From Bacteroidaceae bacterium (GTDB taxonomy: Bacteria; Bacteroidota; Bacteroidia; Bacteroidales; Bacteroidaceae), in assembly GCA_016286165.1 (NCBI GenBank), contig JAEESE010000001.1, positions 1-64,000 on the forward strand: a DNA stretch of 64,000 nucleotides. The letters are read 5' to 3'. A program made the translations under genes and the position numbers. Positions 15,495 through 23,508 of the stretch are shown here, one piece after another (position 1 is the stretch's first letter; each line of letters starts with the position of its first letter). The notes under the pieces were generated by a model, which ran no database searches, had not been told where the DNA came from, and saw nothing but the letters and a program-made list of their open reading frames with translations.

Positions 15495-16436
15495 ATGTCA
15501 CTTCGCATCATTACTATCCTCGGCCCCACGGCCTGTGGGAAGACGGCTGTAGCCACACAACTGGCAGCCAAGCTCGACGGTGAAATCATATCGGCCGATT
15601 CCCGCCAGGTGTTCAGAGGCATGGACATAGGCACCGGCAAGGATCTTGCTGACTATGACATCAAAGTGAGTGATGCCAGCGGTACGCGGACACTGCACAT
15701 CCCTTACCATCTAATTGACATAGCCGAGGCCGGCACGAAGTATTCCGTGTTCCATTTCCAACGCGACTTCTTCAAAGCCTATGAGGATATCTGCTCGCGA
15801 GGCCGTCAACCTATACTCTGTGGCGGGACTGGTTTGTACATTGAAAGCGTGCTCAGAGGCTACAACCTTGTGGAAGTGCCCGCTAACCACGAAACGCGCA
15901 ATGACCTCGAAGGTAAGACGTTGGCAGAACTGAAGGAAATACTGGCATCGTATAAACAACTGCACAACACAACAGACGTTGACACAGCACGACGAGCCAT
16001 TAGGGCCATAGAGATAGAAGAGTACTATAGAACGCACGGCGTGGACAAAACACTCCCCTCGCCCACCGTTGACTCGCTGACTATCGGCCTTAATATTCCG
16101 CGCGACCTACGGCGTCAACGTATAACCGACCGTCTGCACAAACGACTTAACGAAGGGATGGTGGATGAGGTACAACGCCTACTTGACGAAGGCGTGAAGC
16201 CCGAAGCGCTGATAAGTTATGGCCTCGAGTATCGTTATCTCACGCTCTACCTTACAAATCAAATCTCATACGACGAAATGGTACAACAGCTTGAGATTGC
16301 CATTCATCAGTTCGCCAAACGACAAATGACTTACTTCCGAGGGATGGAACGTCGTGGTGTGACGATTCACTGGATTGATGCCACAAAACCGTTTGACGAG
16401 ATAGTGGAGGAAATAAAGAGGCTTACGAAGGAATAA
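15495..16436 (+). CDS. miaA: tRNA dimethylallyltransferase
   Basis: 313 residues. The P-loop GPTACGKTA lies near residues 9-17, followed by the family motif DSRQVFRGMDIGTGK. MiaA adds the dimethylallyl group to A37 of tRNAs reading UNN codons. The C-terminal helical region includes FAKRQMTYFRGM. The last 14 nt overlap the 3' end of the convergent lipid kinase gene, so no terminator space is left between them. Confidence 0.95.
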   Translation: MSLRIITILGPTACGKTAVATQLAAKLDGEIISADSRQVFRGMDIGTGKDLADYDIKVSDASGTRTLHIPYHLIDIAEAGTKYSVFHFQRDFFKAYEDICSRGRQPILCGGTGLYIESVLRGYNLVEVPANHETRNDLEGKTLAELKEILASYKQLHNTTDVDTARRAIRAIEIEEYYRTHGVDKTLPSPTVDSLTIGLNIPRDLRRQRITDRLHKRLNEGMVDEVQRLLDEGVKPEALISYGLEYRYLTLYLTNQISYDEMVQQLEIAIHQFAKRQMTYFRGMERRGVTIHWIDATKPFDEIVEEIKRLTKE

Positions 16437-17358
16437 TGAGATTGATGTATTCTTGTTTGAGGCCTACACGGAAGGGGGCTTGAACGTTGTCAAGCACTAT
16501 ACCGTCGGTGCTTACACTGGCTTTTTTAATATCGTTGAAGATGACCTTGCGAGGAGTGCGATACGAACGTACGCTCTTGTGGCTTAGGAACTTGCCAGTG
16601 AAAAGCATCCAAAGTCCTTCCAGCAGTTGACGTATCCCAGGATAAGCTATCACACTGACGTCAAGCATGCCATTGTAAGGCACCGCGTTTGGCGTCTGCC
16701 CGTAGGCACGGCTGTTCCCTATGCACACGCTCATCACCTTGCGGTCGATAATCTCTTCGTTGATCTTTAGACTCATTCTGGTTTCCAACCTCTTGAACAG
16801 AAGTCCCAGCATGCTGGCGAAATACGTTAGCGTTGTTAGGCCGAAGATACGACGGGTCTTGAACTTAAGCTTCATGATATTGGCCACCAAACCCACATTC
16901 AAGCAATTGAAGAAATAACGAGACTGAACGTTGTTATCAGCATCGGTGTACACTACCTCTCCAACGTCCACCTGTCTGATGCGCCTGGCCTTAAGCCACT
17001 CGATGGTCTGCTCGTCTTTCTCGTCGTCGAAGCCCCAAAACGAGGCAAAATCGTTGCCACGACCATTGGGGATTACACCGAGTACAGTACGCTGTCGCAC
17101 CTCATCGTCGAACGAGAGCAGCCCGTTCAAAGCCCTGTTCATGGCCGAATCGCCCCCAACAATAATTATTGTGTCGTAGCCATTGGTAATAAGCATCTTG
17201 GTCAATCGCAACACGCTGTCGGGGCCTTCGCTCTGAACGAAATCATAAGCGATAGCCTGAGCATCCAGAAGCTCTTTGATGTGCTCCCAGCGTTTGTGAG
17301 TCCTGCGGACTCCTGGTTTTGGGCAATAAATGATGCCCCATCGGCTGTTGGCAATCAT
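16423..17358 (-). CDS. Diacylglycerol/sphingosine kinase-family lipid kinase
   Basis: 311 residues. The DAGK catalytic motif GGDSAMNRALNGL (about 72-84) is followed by LGVIPNGRGNDFASFWGF, the usual nucleotide loop of this family (GTxNDFAR pattern). A C-terminal beta-sandwich carries RVMSV-like and GILDVSVI-like elements. Bacterial members phosphorylate diacylglycerol or related lipids; Bacteroidales also make sphingolipids, so the true substrate is open. It converges on miaA with a 14-nt overlap. Confidence 0.85.
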   Translation of the reverse strand: MIANSRWGIIYCPKPGVRRTHKRWEHIKELLDAQAIAYDFVQSEGPDSVLRLTKMLITNGYDTIIIVGGDSAMNRALNGLLSFDDEVRQRTVLGVIPNGRGNDFASFWGFDDEKDEQTIEWLKARRIRQVDVGEVVYTDADNNVQSRYFFNCLNVGLVANIMKLKFKTRRIFGLTTLTYFASMLGLLFKRLETRMSLKINEEIIDRKVMSVCIGNSRAYGQTPNAVPYNGMLDVSVIAYPGIRQLLEGLWMLFTGKFLSHKSVRSYRTPRKVIFNDIKKASVSTDGIVLDNVQAPFRVGLKQEYINLIIPS

Positions 17359-17470
17359 GTTGTGAGGTTTTAAAGTCTCTATTCCTGTTCTCCTACCAAT
17401 TGGAGAGTGTCTCGTTCTGCTGATTGGCAGAGACGGAAAAGGAGGCGTGTTATATGTTGTTTGTTTTAAC

Positions 17471-18172
17471 TTAGCCCATTCGGCTTATCTTGGAAAGACG
17501 AGCCTCATCGAGAAGCTTTATTTTGCGTCCGTCCACGGCTACTATACGCTCTGAAGCGAAAGCCGAGAGAGTGCGGATAGCGTTTGCGGTGGTCATGTTC
17601 GACATGTTTGCCAGATCCTCACGGCTTAGATAGATACTCAGAGTGTAACCATCCTCCTCAAGACCATAGTGATCCTTGAGGAATAGGAGGGCGTCGGCCA
17701 GTCTGCCGCGAATATGTTTCTGTGTCAACGTTACAGTGCGCTCGTCGGCTTGGCCGAGATCAGTGGCCAGTCGCTCCACAAAGAACCAAGCCAACAAAGG
17801 ATTTTCCTTGGCCATAGCCATAACTATGTCGATTGGGAAACACACTATCATCGAAGGCTCAAAGGCTATTGCCGACATCAGGAAATCCTCGCCAGCAAAA
17901 GCTGGACGGTAGCCGAAATACTCAATGGATCGTATCACACGGACTATCTGAGTGCGAGCTCCTACGCCCTCGCGACATATCTTAACCTTACCTGACACGA
18001 GACAGTACAAGCTTTCAGGATGAGCCCCTGCTGCATAGATGAGTTCATTCTTGCGGAACTTGTGCAGCGTTGCCACTTTGGACAAGCTCAGACGCTGTGC
18101 TTCTGTTAGCAGCGACATCATATCACCGAGATTGCCAAGCAAGTCGTTAATATTTGCGTCCTTTTTCATCAA
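17471..18172 (-). CDS. Crp/Fnr-family transcriptional regulator
   Basis: 233 residues. An N-terminal cyclic-nucleotide-binding-like beta-barrel (about 30-130, with ESLYCLVSGKVKICREG) joins a long dimerisation helix and a C-terminal winged helix. The recognition region is LSREDLANMSNMTTANAIRTL. The cAMP-contact residues of true Crp (RGE...R) are not obvious, and no Fnr cysteine cluster is seen, so the signal is unknown. The gene is divergent from the glycogen debranching gene with only 189 nt between them. Confidence 0.85.
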   Translation of the reverse strand: MMKKDANINDLLGNLGDMMSLLTEAQRLSLSKVATLHKFRKNELIYAAGAHPESLYCLVSGKVKICREGVGARTQIVRVIRSIEYFGYRPAFAGEDFLMSAIAFEPSMIVCFPIDIVMAMAKENPLLAWFFVERLATDLGQADERTVTLTQKHIRGRLADALLFLKDHYGLEEDGYTLSIYLSREDLANMSNMTTANAIRTLSAFASERIVAVDGRKIKLLDEARLSKISRMG

Positions 18173-18201
18173 TCGTTGCTTTGTTTTTATGTTTTACGGC
18201 A

Positions 18202-18232
18202 CAAAAATAACCATTTCTGATTATTTAGCAAA
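18202..18232 (-). promoter_or_regulatory. Promoter of the Crp/Fnr regulator gene
   Basis: Minus strand: -33 TTTG (18229-18232), 19-nt spacer, -7 TATTTTTG (18202-18209). Confidence 0.75.
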
Positions 18233-18261
18233 ACAAAGAAGCAACTTTTAAATGAAATATT

Positions 18262-18292
18262 TTTGCATATGTAAATAAATTGCTAACTTTGG
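18262..18292 (+). promoter_or_regulatory. Promoter of the glycogen cluster
   Basis: -33 TTTG (18262-18265), 18-nt spacer, -7 TAACTTTGG (18284-18292). Transcription would start near 18298. Confidence 0.8.
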
Positions 18293-18302
18293 ACTGCCTT
18301 AA

Positions 18303-18322
18303 GGCCGTTTTACGGCTTTTTT
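18303..18322 (+). terminator. Short leader hairpin with U tract before the debranching gene
   Basis: GCCGT-TTT-ACGGC followed by TTTTTT, a few nucleotides after the predicted transcription start. It looks like a very short intrinsic terminator within the leader and could attenuate the cluster or simply protect the 5' end. Confidence 0.45.
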
Positions 18323-18361
18323 CGCACGATTATTTACCTTAATTATACCCATTACTAACTT

Positions 18362-20305
18362 ATGAGCTATTTACAGTTTGACAAGACCTTGATGACAAAC
18401 CTGGAGGAGGCTCTCAAGAAGGAAGTGCTGCGAAGCAACCGTTCGGGTGCTTATTCGTGTTCTACAATCCTTGATTGCAACACACGCAAGTACCACGGAC
18501 TGCTTGTTGTTCCAGTGCCCGAGCTCGACGACGAGAACCATGTTCTACTCTCGTCACTCGACTGCACGGTGATACAGCACGGCGCCGAATTCAACCTCGG
18601 GCTCCACAAGTATCAAGGCGACAACTACAGCCCTCGCGGACATAAATATATTCGCGAGTACGACTGTCAGCAAGTACCCACTACCATCTATCGCGTCGGC
18701 GGTGTAATCCTGAAGAAGGAGCTAATGTTCCAGCACTTCGAAGACCGCGTACTCATACGCTACACGCTGCTCGACGCCCACTCCAAGACCACGCTACGAC
18801 TGCAGCCATGGCTCGCTTTCCGCAGCGTTCGCGAGTTCACACACGAGAACCCGCGTGCAAGCCGCGACTATCAGGAGGTGAAGAATGGTATCAAGACATG
18901 CATGTACCCAGGCTATCCCGAGCTGTTCATGCAGCTGAACAAGAAGGCCGAATGGGTGTTTCGCCCCGACTGGTACCGAGGCGTAGACTACCCCAAGGAA
19001 ACCGAACGCGGCTATGCCTCGAACGAGGATCTCTACGTTCCAGGCTACTTCGAGTTCGACATCAAGAAAGGCGAGAGCATCGTGTTTGCAGCCGGTACCA
19101 AGGAATGTAACCCCACCAAGTTAAAGGATCTTGCCGACTACGAGGTGAACATTCGCACGCCCCGCGATAATTTCTATCATTGCCTCGTCAACAGCGCACA
19201 CCAGTTCCTTAATTACCGCGACGGCGAGACATATATTCTGGCTGGATACCCATGGTTCAAATGTCGTGCACGCGACCTCTTTGTATCACTGCCTGGCCTG
19301 ACGCTGACCAACAATGAGGTTGCACACTTCGAACAAGTGATGGCTACCGCAGAGAAAGGCATCCGCGAATTTATCGAGGGTAAGCCTTTGAGCGTTCGTA
19401 TCTACGAGATGGAACATCCCGATGTGTTGTTGTGGGCTGTTTGGTGTATTCAGCAGTACTGCAAGTTCGTTGGCATGGATAAGGGCATTGAGAAGTATGG
19501 AAAGCTGCTACACGCAATCATGGCTTTCCTCTATGGCGGCAAGCATTCGAACTTCTACCTCCACGAAAACGGACTCGTCTATAGCAATGGCCGCGATAAA
19601 GCCATTACCTGGATGAACTCAAGTCAAAACGGACACCCAATAGTGCCGCGCTCAGGCTATATAGTAGAGTTCAACGCGCTTTGGTACAACGCTCTGATGT
19701 TCAGCGCCAACGTGTGCAGAACGATGAACGATGAATCTGAAGCCGCTCCGCTCGAAGGATTGGCTGCCAAGACGAAGAAGAGTTTCATCGACACCTTCCT
19801 TAACGACTACGGCTATCTGCTCGACTATGTCGACGGCACGAATGTCGACTGGAGTGTACGTCCTAATATGATCTTCGCCTGCGCTTTCGACTATTCTCCA
19901 CTCGACGCAAAGCAGAAGAAAGGCGTACTCGATATGTGCACGAAGGAACTACTAACACCCAAGGGCCTACGTACCCTCTCGCCAAAAAGCGGAGGCTATA
20001 ACCCGATGTATGTCGGACCGCAAGCACAGCGCGACTATGCATACCACCAAGGCACTGCTTGGCCATGGCTCGCCGGTTTCTACCTTGAAGCCTGCCTGAA
20101 GGTGTTCGGTTATTCACGCGTAAGCTTCGTAGAGCGCCAGCTCGTAGGTTACGAAGAGGAACTCTTCTACCATTGTATCGGCACCCTGCCCGAAGTATTC
20201 GATGGCAACCCACCCTTCCACGGACGAGGAGCCATGTCTTTCGCAGCCAATGTGGCCGAGATTATGCGCGTAGTGAAATTGCTTGATAAATATATAATGG
20301 AATAA
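18362..20305 (+). CDS. Glycogen debranching enzyme (amylo-alpha-1,6-glucosidase family)
   Basis: 647 residues. An N-terminal glycogen-debranching domain (SYLQFDKTLMTNLEEAL, SGAYSCSTILDCNTRKYHGL) is followed by a GH133-type catalytic (alpha/alpha)6 barrel with TYILAGYPWFKCRARDLFVSL, GLVYSNGRDKAITWMNSS and GTAWPWLAGFYLEACLK. It is expected to hydrolyse the alpha-1,6 branch points of glycogen. It heads a three-gene plus-strand cluster; the next gene starts 19 nt after the stop. There is no signal peptide, so it acts in the cytoplasm. Confidence 0.92.
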   Translation: MSYLQFDKTLMTNLEEALKKEVLRSNRSGAYSCSTILDCNTRKYHGLLVVPVPELDDENHVLLSSLDCTVIQHGAEFNLGLHKYQGDNYSPRGHKYIREYDCQQVPTTIYRVGGVILKKELMFQHFEDRVLIRYTLLDAHSKTTLRLQPWLAFRSVREFTHENPRASRDYQEVKNGIKTCMYPGYPELFMQLNKKAEWVFRPDWYRGVDYPKETERGYASNEDLYVPGYFEFDIKKGESIVFAAGTKECNPTKLKDLADYEVNIRTPRDNFYHCLVNSAHQFLNYRDGETYILAGYPWFKCRARDLFVSLPGLTLTNNEVAHFEQVMATAEKGIREFIEGKPLSVRIYEMEHPDVLLWAVWCIQQYCKFVGMDKGIEKYGKLLHAIMAFLYGGKHSNFYLHENGLVYSNGRDKAITWMNSSQNGHPIVPRSGYIVEFNALWYNALMFSANVCRTMNDESEAAPLEGLAAKTKKSFIDTFLNDYGYLLDYVDGTNVDWSVRPNMIFACAFDYSPLDAKQKKGVLDMCTKELLTPKGLRTLSPKSGGYNPMYVGPQAQRDYAYHQGTAWPWLAGFYLEACLKVFGYSRVSFVERQLVGYEEELFYHCIGTLPEVFDGNPPFHGRGAMSFAANVAEIMRVVKLLDKYIME

Positions 20306-20324
20306 AGAAAGGAGGAAACATACT

Positions 20325-21602
20325 ATGAAAGTATTAATGTTCGGTTGGGAGTATCCTCCTCACGTCTTCGGCGGTCTCGCTACTGCCAATTATGGTATCA
20401 CGCACGGATTGAAAGCCCAAGGTGATATTGAAACGCTCTTGTGCCTGCCTCGTCCTTTCGGCGATGAAGAACAAGACGCTTGCAAGATTATAGGCATGAA
20501 CTCAGTACCCATTGCTTGGCGCGACGTCAACTACGACTACGTTCGTCAGCGCCTCGAAGGCATCATGTCTCCTGAGGACTATTATCGCTACCGTGATCAC
20601 TTATATGCAGACTTCAACTATATGCACGTCAACGACCTAGGTTGTATGGAGTTTGCAGGTGGTTATCCTAAGAACCTCACCGAGGAAATCAACAACTACT
20701 CTATTATCGCTGGTGTAGTGGCACGCACCGAGCAGTTCGACATAATACATGCCCACGACTGGCTAACTTACCCAGCTGGCATACATGCCAAGCAGGTTAG
20801 TGGCCGTCCACTCGTGATTCACGTTCACGCTACCGATTTCGACCGCTCGCGCGGCAACGTGAATCCTACAGTCTATGGCATTGAGCGTAATGGCATGGAT
20901 AATGCCGACTGCATCATGTGTGTATCCGAACTCACCCGTCAGACAGTAATTAACCACTACGGCCAAGACCCTGCCAAATGCTTCGCCATGCACAATGCCG
21001 TCTACCCATTGGCTCCAGAATTGCAGGAGATTGTAGACCAACGACAGCCTTACAAGGACCGCAAGGAGAAAGTTATAACCTTCCTCGGTCGTATCACTAT
21101 GCAGAAGGGGCCTGAGTACTTCATTGAAGCCGCCAAGCGAGTGCTGGAACGTACTCAAAACGTCCGTTTCTGCTTCGCCGGTTCTGGAGATATGATGGAT
21201 GCCATGATTGACATGGCTGCCGCTTATGGCATTGCAGACCGTTGTCATTTCCCAGGATTCATGAAGGGTAAGCAGGTGTTCGAGATATTCCGAGACTCGG
21301 ATGTCTACGTTATGCCTTCCGTATCTGAACCTTTCGGCATCAGCCCCTTGGAAGCCATGCAAAGCGGTGTGCCAAGTATCATCTCCAAGCAAAGCGGTTG
21401 CGCCGAGATTCTCGACAAGTGTATTAAAACCGACTACTGGGATATCGATGCCATGGCTGATGCCATGTACAGCCTCTGCACCAACGACGCCTTGCACGAA
21501 TATCTGCAGGTCGAAGGTAAAAAGGAAGTCGACGGCATCACATGGGAAAAGGTTGGCGTGCGCATACGCAAACTTTATGACCAGTGCCTCGCACGCTACT
21601 AA
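20325..21602 (+). CDS. Glycosyltransferase, GT4/glycogen synthase type
   Basis: 425 residues, GT-B fold. The N-terminus MKVLMFGWEYPPHVFGGLA is the donor/acceptor loop of glycogen synthase-like enzymes, with HAHDWLTYPAGI next. The C-terminal domain has FLGRITMQKGPEYFIEA and VMPSVSEPFGISPLEAM, whose E-P-F-G-I-S-P-L-E motif contacts the nucleotide sugar. It lies between a debranching enzyme and a GH57 amylase, so alpha-glucan synthesis is the likely role. The stop overlaps the first base of hairpin element copy C. Confidence 0.85.
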   Translation: MKVLMFGWEYPPHVFGGLATANYGITHGLKAQGDIETLLCLPRPFGDEEQDACKIIGMNSVPIAWRDVNYDYVRQRLEGIMSPEDYYRYRDHLYADFNYMHVNDLGCMEFAGGYPKNLTEEINNYSIIAGVVARTEQFDIIHAHDWLTYPAGIHAKQVSGRPLVIHVHATDFDRSRGNVNPTVYGIERNGMDNADCIMCVSELTRQTVINHYGQDPAKCFAMHNAVYPLAPELQEIVDQRQPYKDRKEKVITFLGRITMQKGPEYFIEAAKRVLERTQNVRFCFAGSGDMMDAMIDMAAAYGIADRCHFPGFMKGKQVFEIFRDSDVYVMPSVSEPFGISPLEAMQSGVPSIISKQSGCAEILDKCIKTDYWDIDAMADAMYSLCTNDALHEYLQVEGKKEVDGITWEKVGVRIRKLYDQCLARY

Positions 21603-21755
21603 GACCCACCCACGACCCCTCCCGAGGGAGGGGAAGTCTTGGGGATGGTAATCACATAATAAATAAGAATAATAACTTTTAACAATGACCCAATACACCC
21701 TCTAACAACGCGCCAGCCGCTCCCCTCCCTGCGGGAGGGGGCAGAGGGTGGGTCT
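21602..21755 (+). repeat. Operon-junction hairpin element, copy C (glycosyltransferase/GH57)
   Basis: 154 bp, the only copy serving plus-strand genes. It runs AGACCCACCC, hairpin CCCCTCC/GGAGGGG, an AT-rich middle with AACAATGACCC, hairpin CCCCTCC/GGAGGGG, and ends GGGTGGGTCT. Its first base is the last base of the upstream stop codon TAA, and it ends 7 nt before the GH57 ATG. Its orientation relative to transcription matches the minus-strand copies. Confidence 0.88.
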
Positions 21756-21762
21756 TCCTATT

Positions 21763-23352
21763 ATGAAAACAATTTGCTTATATTTCGAGATTCACCAAAA
21801 CGTACATCTCAAGCGCTATCGTTTCTTCGAGATTGGTAAGGATCACTACTATTTCGACGACTACGAGAACGAACGCGGCATAACAGAAACGGCCGAACGT
21901 TCTTATATCCCAGCTATCAAGACATTCATCGAGATGGCTAAACTCTATGGCAAGACTTTCAAGGTCGCTTTCTCCATCAGCGGATGCGCTATCGAACTAC
22001 TGGAGCAATACGCACCCGAGGTCATCGAGCTGCTGCAAGAGTTGAACGACACAGGCTGTGCTGAATTCCTCGCCGAGCCTTATAGCCACGGCCTCAGTTC
22101 CCTGGCCAATGAGGATGTCTTCCGCGATGAGGTAGCCCGTCAGGCCAAAAAGATGAAAGAGCTCTTCGGCAAGAAACCCACAGTACTGCGCAACAGCTCG
22201 CTTATCTATAGCGACGATATCGGCGGCCTCGTGGCCGACATGGGCTATAAGGGAATGATTGCTGAAGGCGCCAAGCACATCCTCGGTTGGAAGTCACCTC
22301 ACTTCGTATATCATTGCGCACAGAATCCCAACCTCAAGCTCTTACTCCGTGACTACAAGCTGAGCGACGATATATCACTACGTTTCAACGATTCATCATG
22401 GAACGAATATCCTCTCTTTGCAGACACCTACATGGATTGGATTGCACAGCTGCCAGAAGAGGAGAAGGTTATCAACATCTTCATGGAACTCTGCGCCCTT
22501 GGCATCTATCAGCCACTGTCGTCTAACATTCTCGAGTTCATCAAGGCTCTGCCTGCTGTGGCCAAGGAACGTGGTATTACTTTCGCTTTCCCGTCTGAGA
22601 TTGTATCGAAGTCGAAGAGCGTCGCACCCATGGAAGTACCTTATCCCATGAGTTGGAACGACGAAGAGCGTGACACCAGCTGCTGGCTCGGTAATGTAAT
22701 GCAGCGTGAAGCTTTCCAGAAACTCTATAGCGTTGCAGAGCGTGTGCTAATCTGTAAGGATCGTCGCATCACTCAAGATTGGGACCGCATTCAAGCCTCA
22801 AACAACTTCCGTTTCATGACGACAAAGAACATGGGCGTAGGCTTCTACCGCGGTATCTACGACAGTCCCTACGATGCTTTCACCAACTACATGAACATCC
22901 TTGGCGACTTCATCAACCGTGTGAACTCACTCTATCCTCTTGACATAGAGAACGATGAGCTCAACGCCCTGCTAACTACTATCCGCAACCAAGCCGACGA
23001 GATTAACGTCAAGGATGCTGAGATTACACGTCTGCAGGCTCGTTTGCAGAAGTATGAGAAGAATGAGGATGAGGCTGAAGAGAAACCTGCAGAGAAGAAG
23101 GCCGCACCTGTAAAGAAGGCTGCTCCGGCTAAGAAAGCTGTTCCAACTAAGAAAGCTGAACCTGCAAAGAAAGCTGCTCCAGCAAAGGCTGTTGCTACGA
23201 AACCTGTTGTAGCAAAGAAAGAAGAGCCGAAGAAGGCTGCTGCACCTAAGAAGGCTACACCTGCAAAGAAGGAGGCTACCGCCAAGAAGGCAGCACCAGC
23301 TAAAAAGGAGGCAAAGGTTCCAGCTAAGAAGGCTGCTCCCAAAAAGAAGTAG
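21763..23352 (+). CDS. GH57 alpha-amylase-family protein with histone-H1-like Lys/Ala/Pro tail
   Basis: 529 residues from the ATG (a GTG five codons earlier lies inside the repeat and is rejected). The catalytic GH57 domain spans about residues 1-390 (KTICLYFEIHQNVHLKRY, FLAEPYSHGLSSL, LRNSSLIYSDDIG). A predicted coiled coil follows at about 395-435 (DEINVKDAEITRLQARLQ). The last ~85 residues are a strongly basic tail of KKAAPAKK-type repeats. GH57 enzymes act on alpha-glucans; the cluster suggests an intracellular glycogen role. The tail resembles eukaryotic H1 or bacterial histone-like tails and is unexpected on a glycosidase. Confidence 0.88.
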   Translation: MKTICLYFEIHQNVHLKRYRFFEIGKDHYYFDDYENERGITETAERSYIPAIKTFIEMAKLYGKTFKVAFSISGCAIELLEQYAPEVIELLQELNDTGCAEFLAEPYSHGLSSLANEDVFRDEVARQAKKMKELFGKKPTVLRNSSLIYSDDIGGLVADMGYKGMIAEGAKHILGWKSPHFVYHCAQNPNLKLLLRDYKLSDDISLRFNDSSWNEYPLFADTYMDWIAQLPEEEKVINIFMELCALGIYQPLSSNILEFIKALPAVAKERGITFAFPSEIVSKSKSVAPMEVPYPMSWNDEERDTSCWLGNVMQREAFQKLYSVAERVLICKDRRITQDWDRIQASNNFRFMTTKNMGVGFYRGIYDSPYDAFTNYMNILGDFINRVNSLYPLDIENDELNALLTTIRNQADEINVKDAEITRLQARLQKYEKNEDEAEEKPAEKKAAPVKKAAPAKKAVPTKKAEPAKKAAPAKAVATKPVVAKKEEPKKAAAPKKATPAKKEATAKKAAPAKKEAKVPAKKAAPKKK

Positions 23353-23375
23353 GCCACTCAACTTTAGTTGACAAA

Positions 23376-23416
23376 AAATACGACCGGTCGAAAATATGTT
23401 TCGACCGGTCGTATTT
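23376..23416. terminator. Bidirectional hairpin with TACGACCGGTCG palindromes
   Basis: AAATACGACCGGTCGAAA (23376-23393), loop ATATG, then TTTCGACCGGTCGTATTT (23399-23416): an 18-bp perfect stem between convergent genes. Each arm holds the internal 10-bp palindrome CGACCGGTCG. The same motif recurs at 44567 and 44611. Confidence 0.75.
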
Positions 23417-23425
23417 ATATATATG

Positions 23426-23500
23426 CCCAGTCTAATCTCGCCATTAGACTGGCCTAATTCCTATTTAAGGCTGACCTTATCCCGCGATTAGACTGGGCTT
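23426..23500. repeat. Nested hairpin repeats CCCAGTCTAATC / GATTAGACTGGG
   Basis: CCCAGTCTAATC (23426-23437) can pair either with the nearby ATTAGACTGG (about 23443-23452) or with GATTAGACTGGG (23489-23500), giving alternative hairpins. It lies directly downstream of the DUF4270-like gene on the minus strand. Confidence 0.65.
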
Positions 23501-23508
23501 ACTTTTTA

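Noticed and set aside
20763..21698. 311-codon minus-strand frame opposite the glycosyltransferase
   Set aside because: Antisense shadow; the plus-strand frame has clear GT-B motifs.
21748..21762. GTG start five codons upstream for the GH57 gene
   Set aside because: The codons lie in the end of hairpin element copy C; the ATG gives the usual GH57 start.
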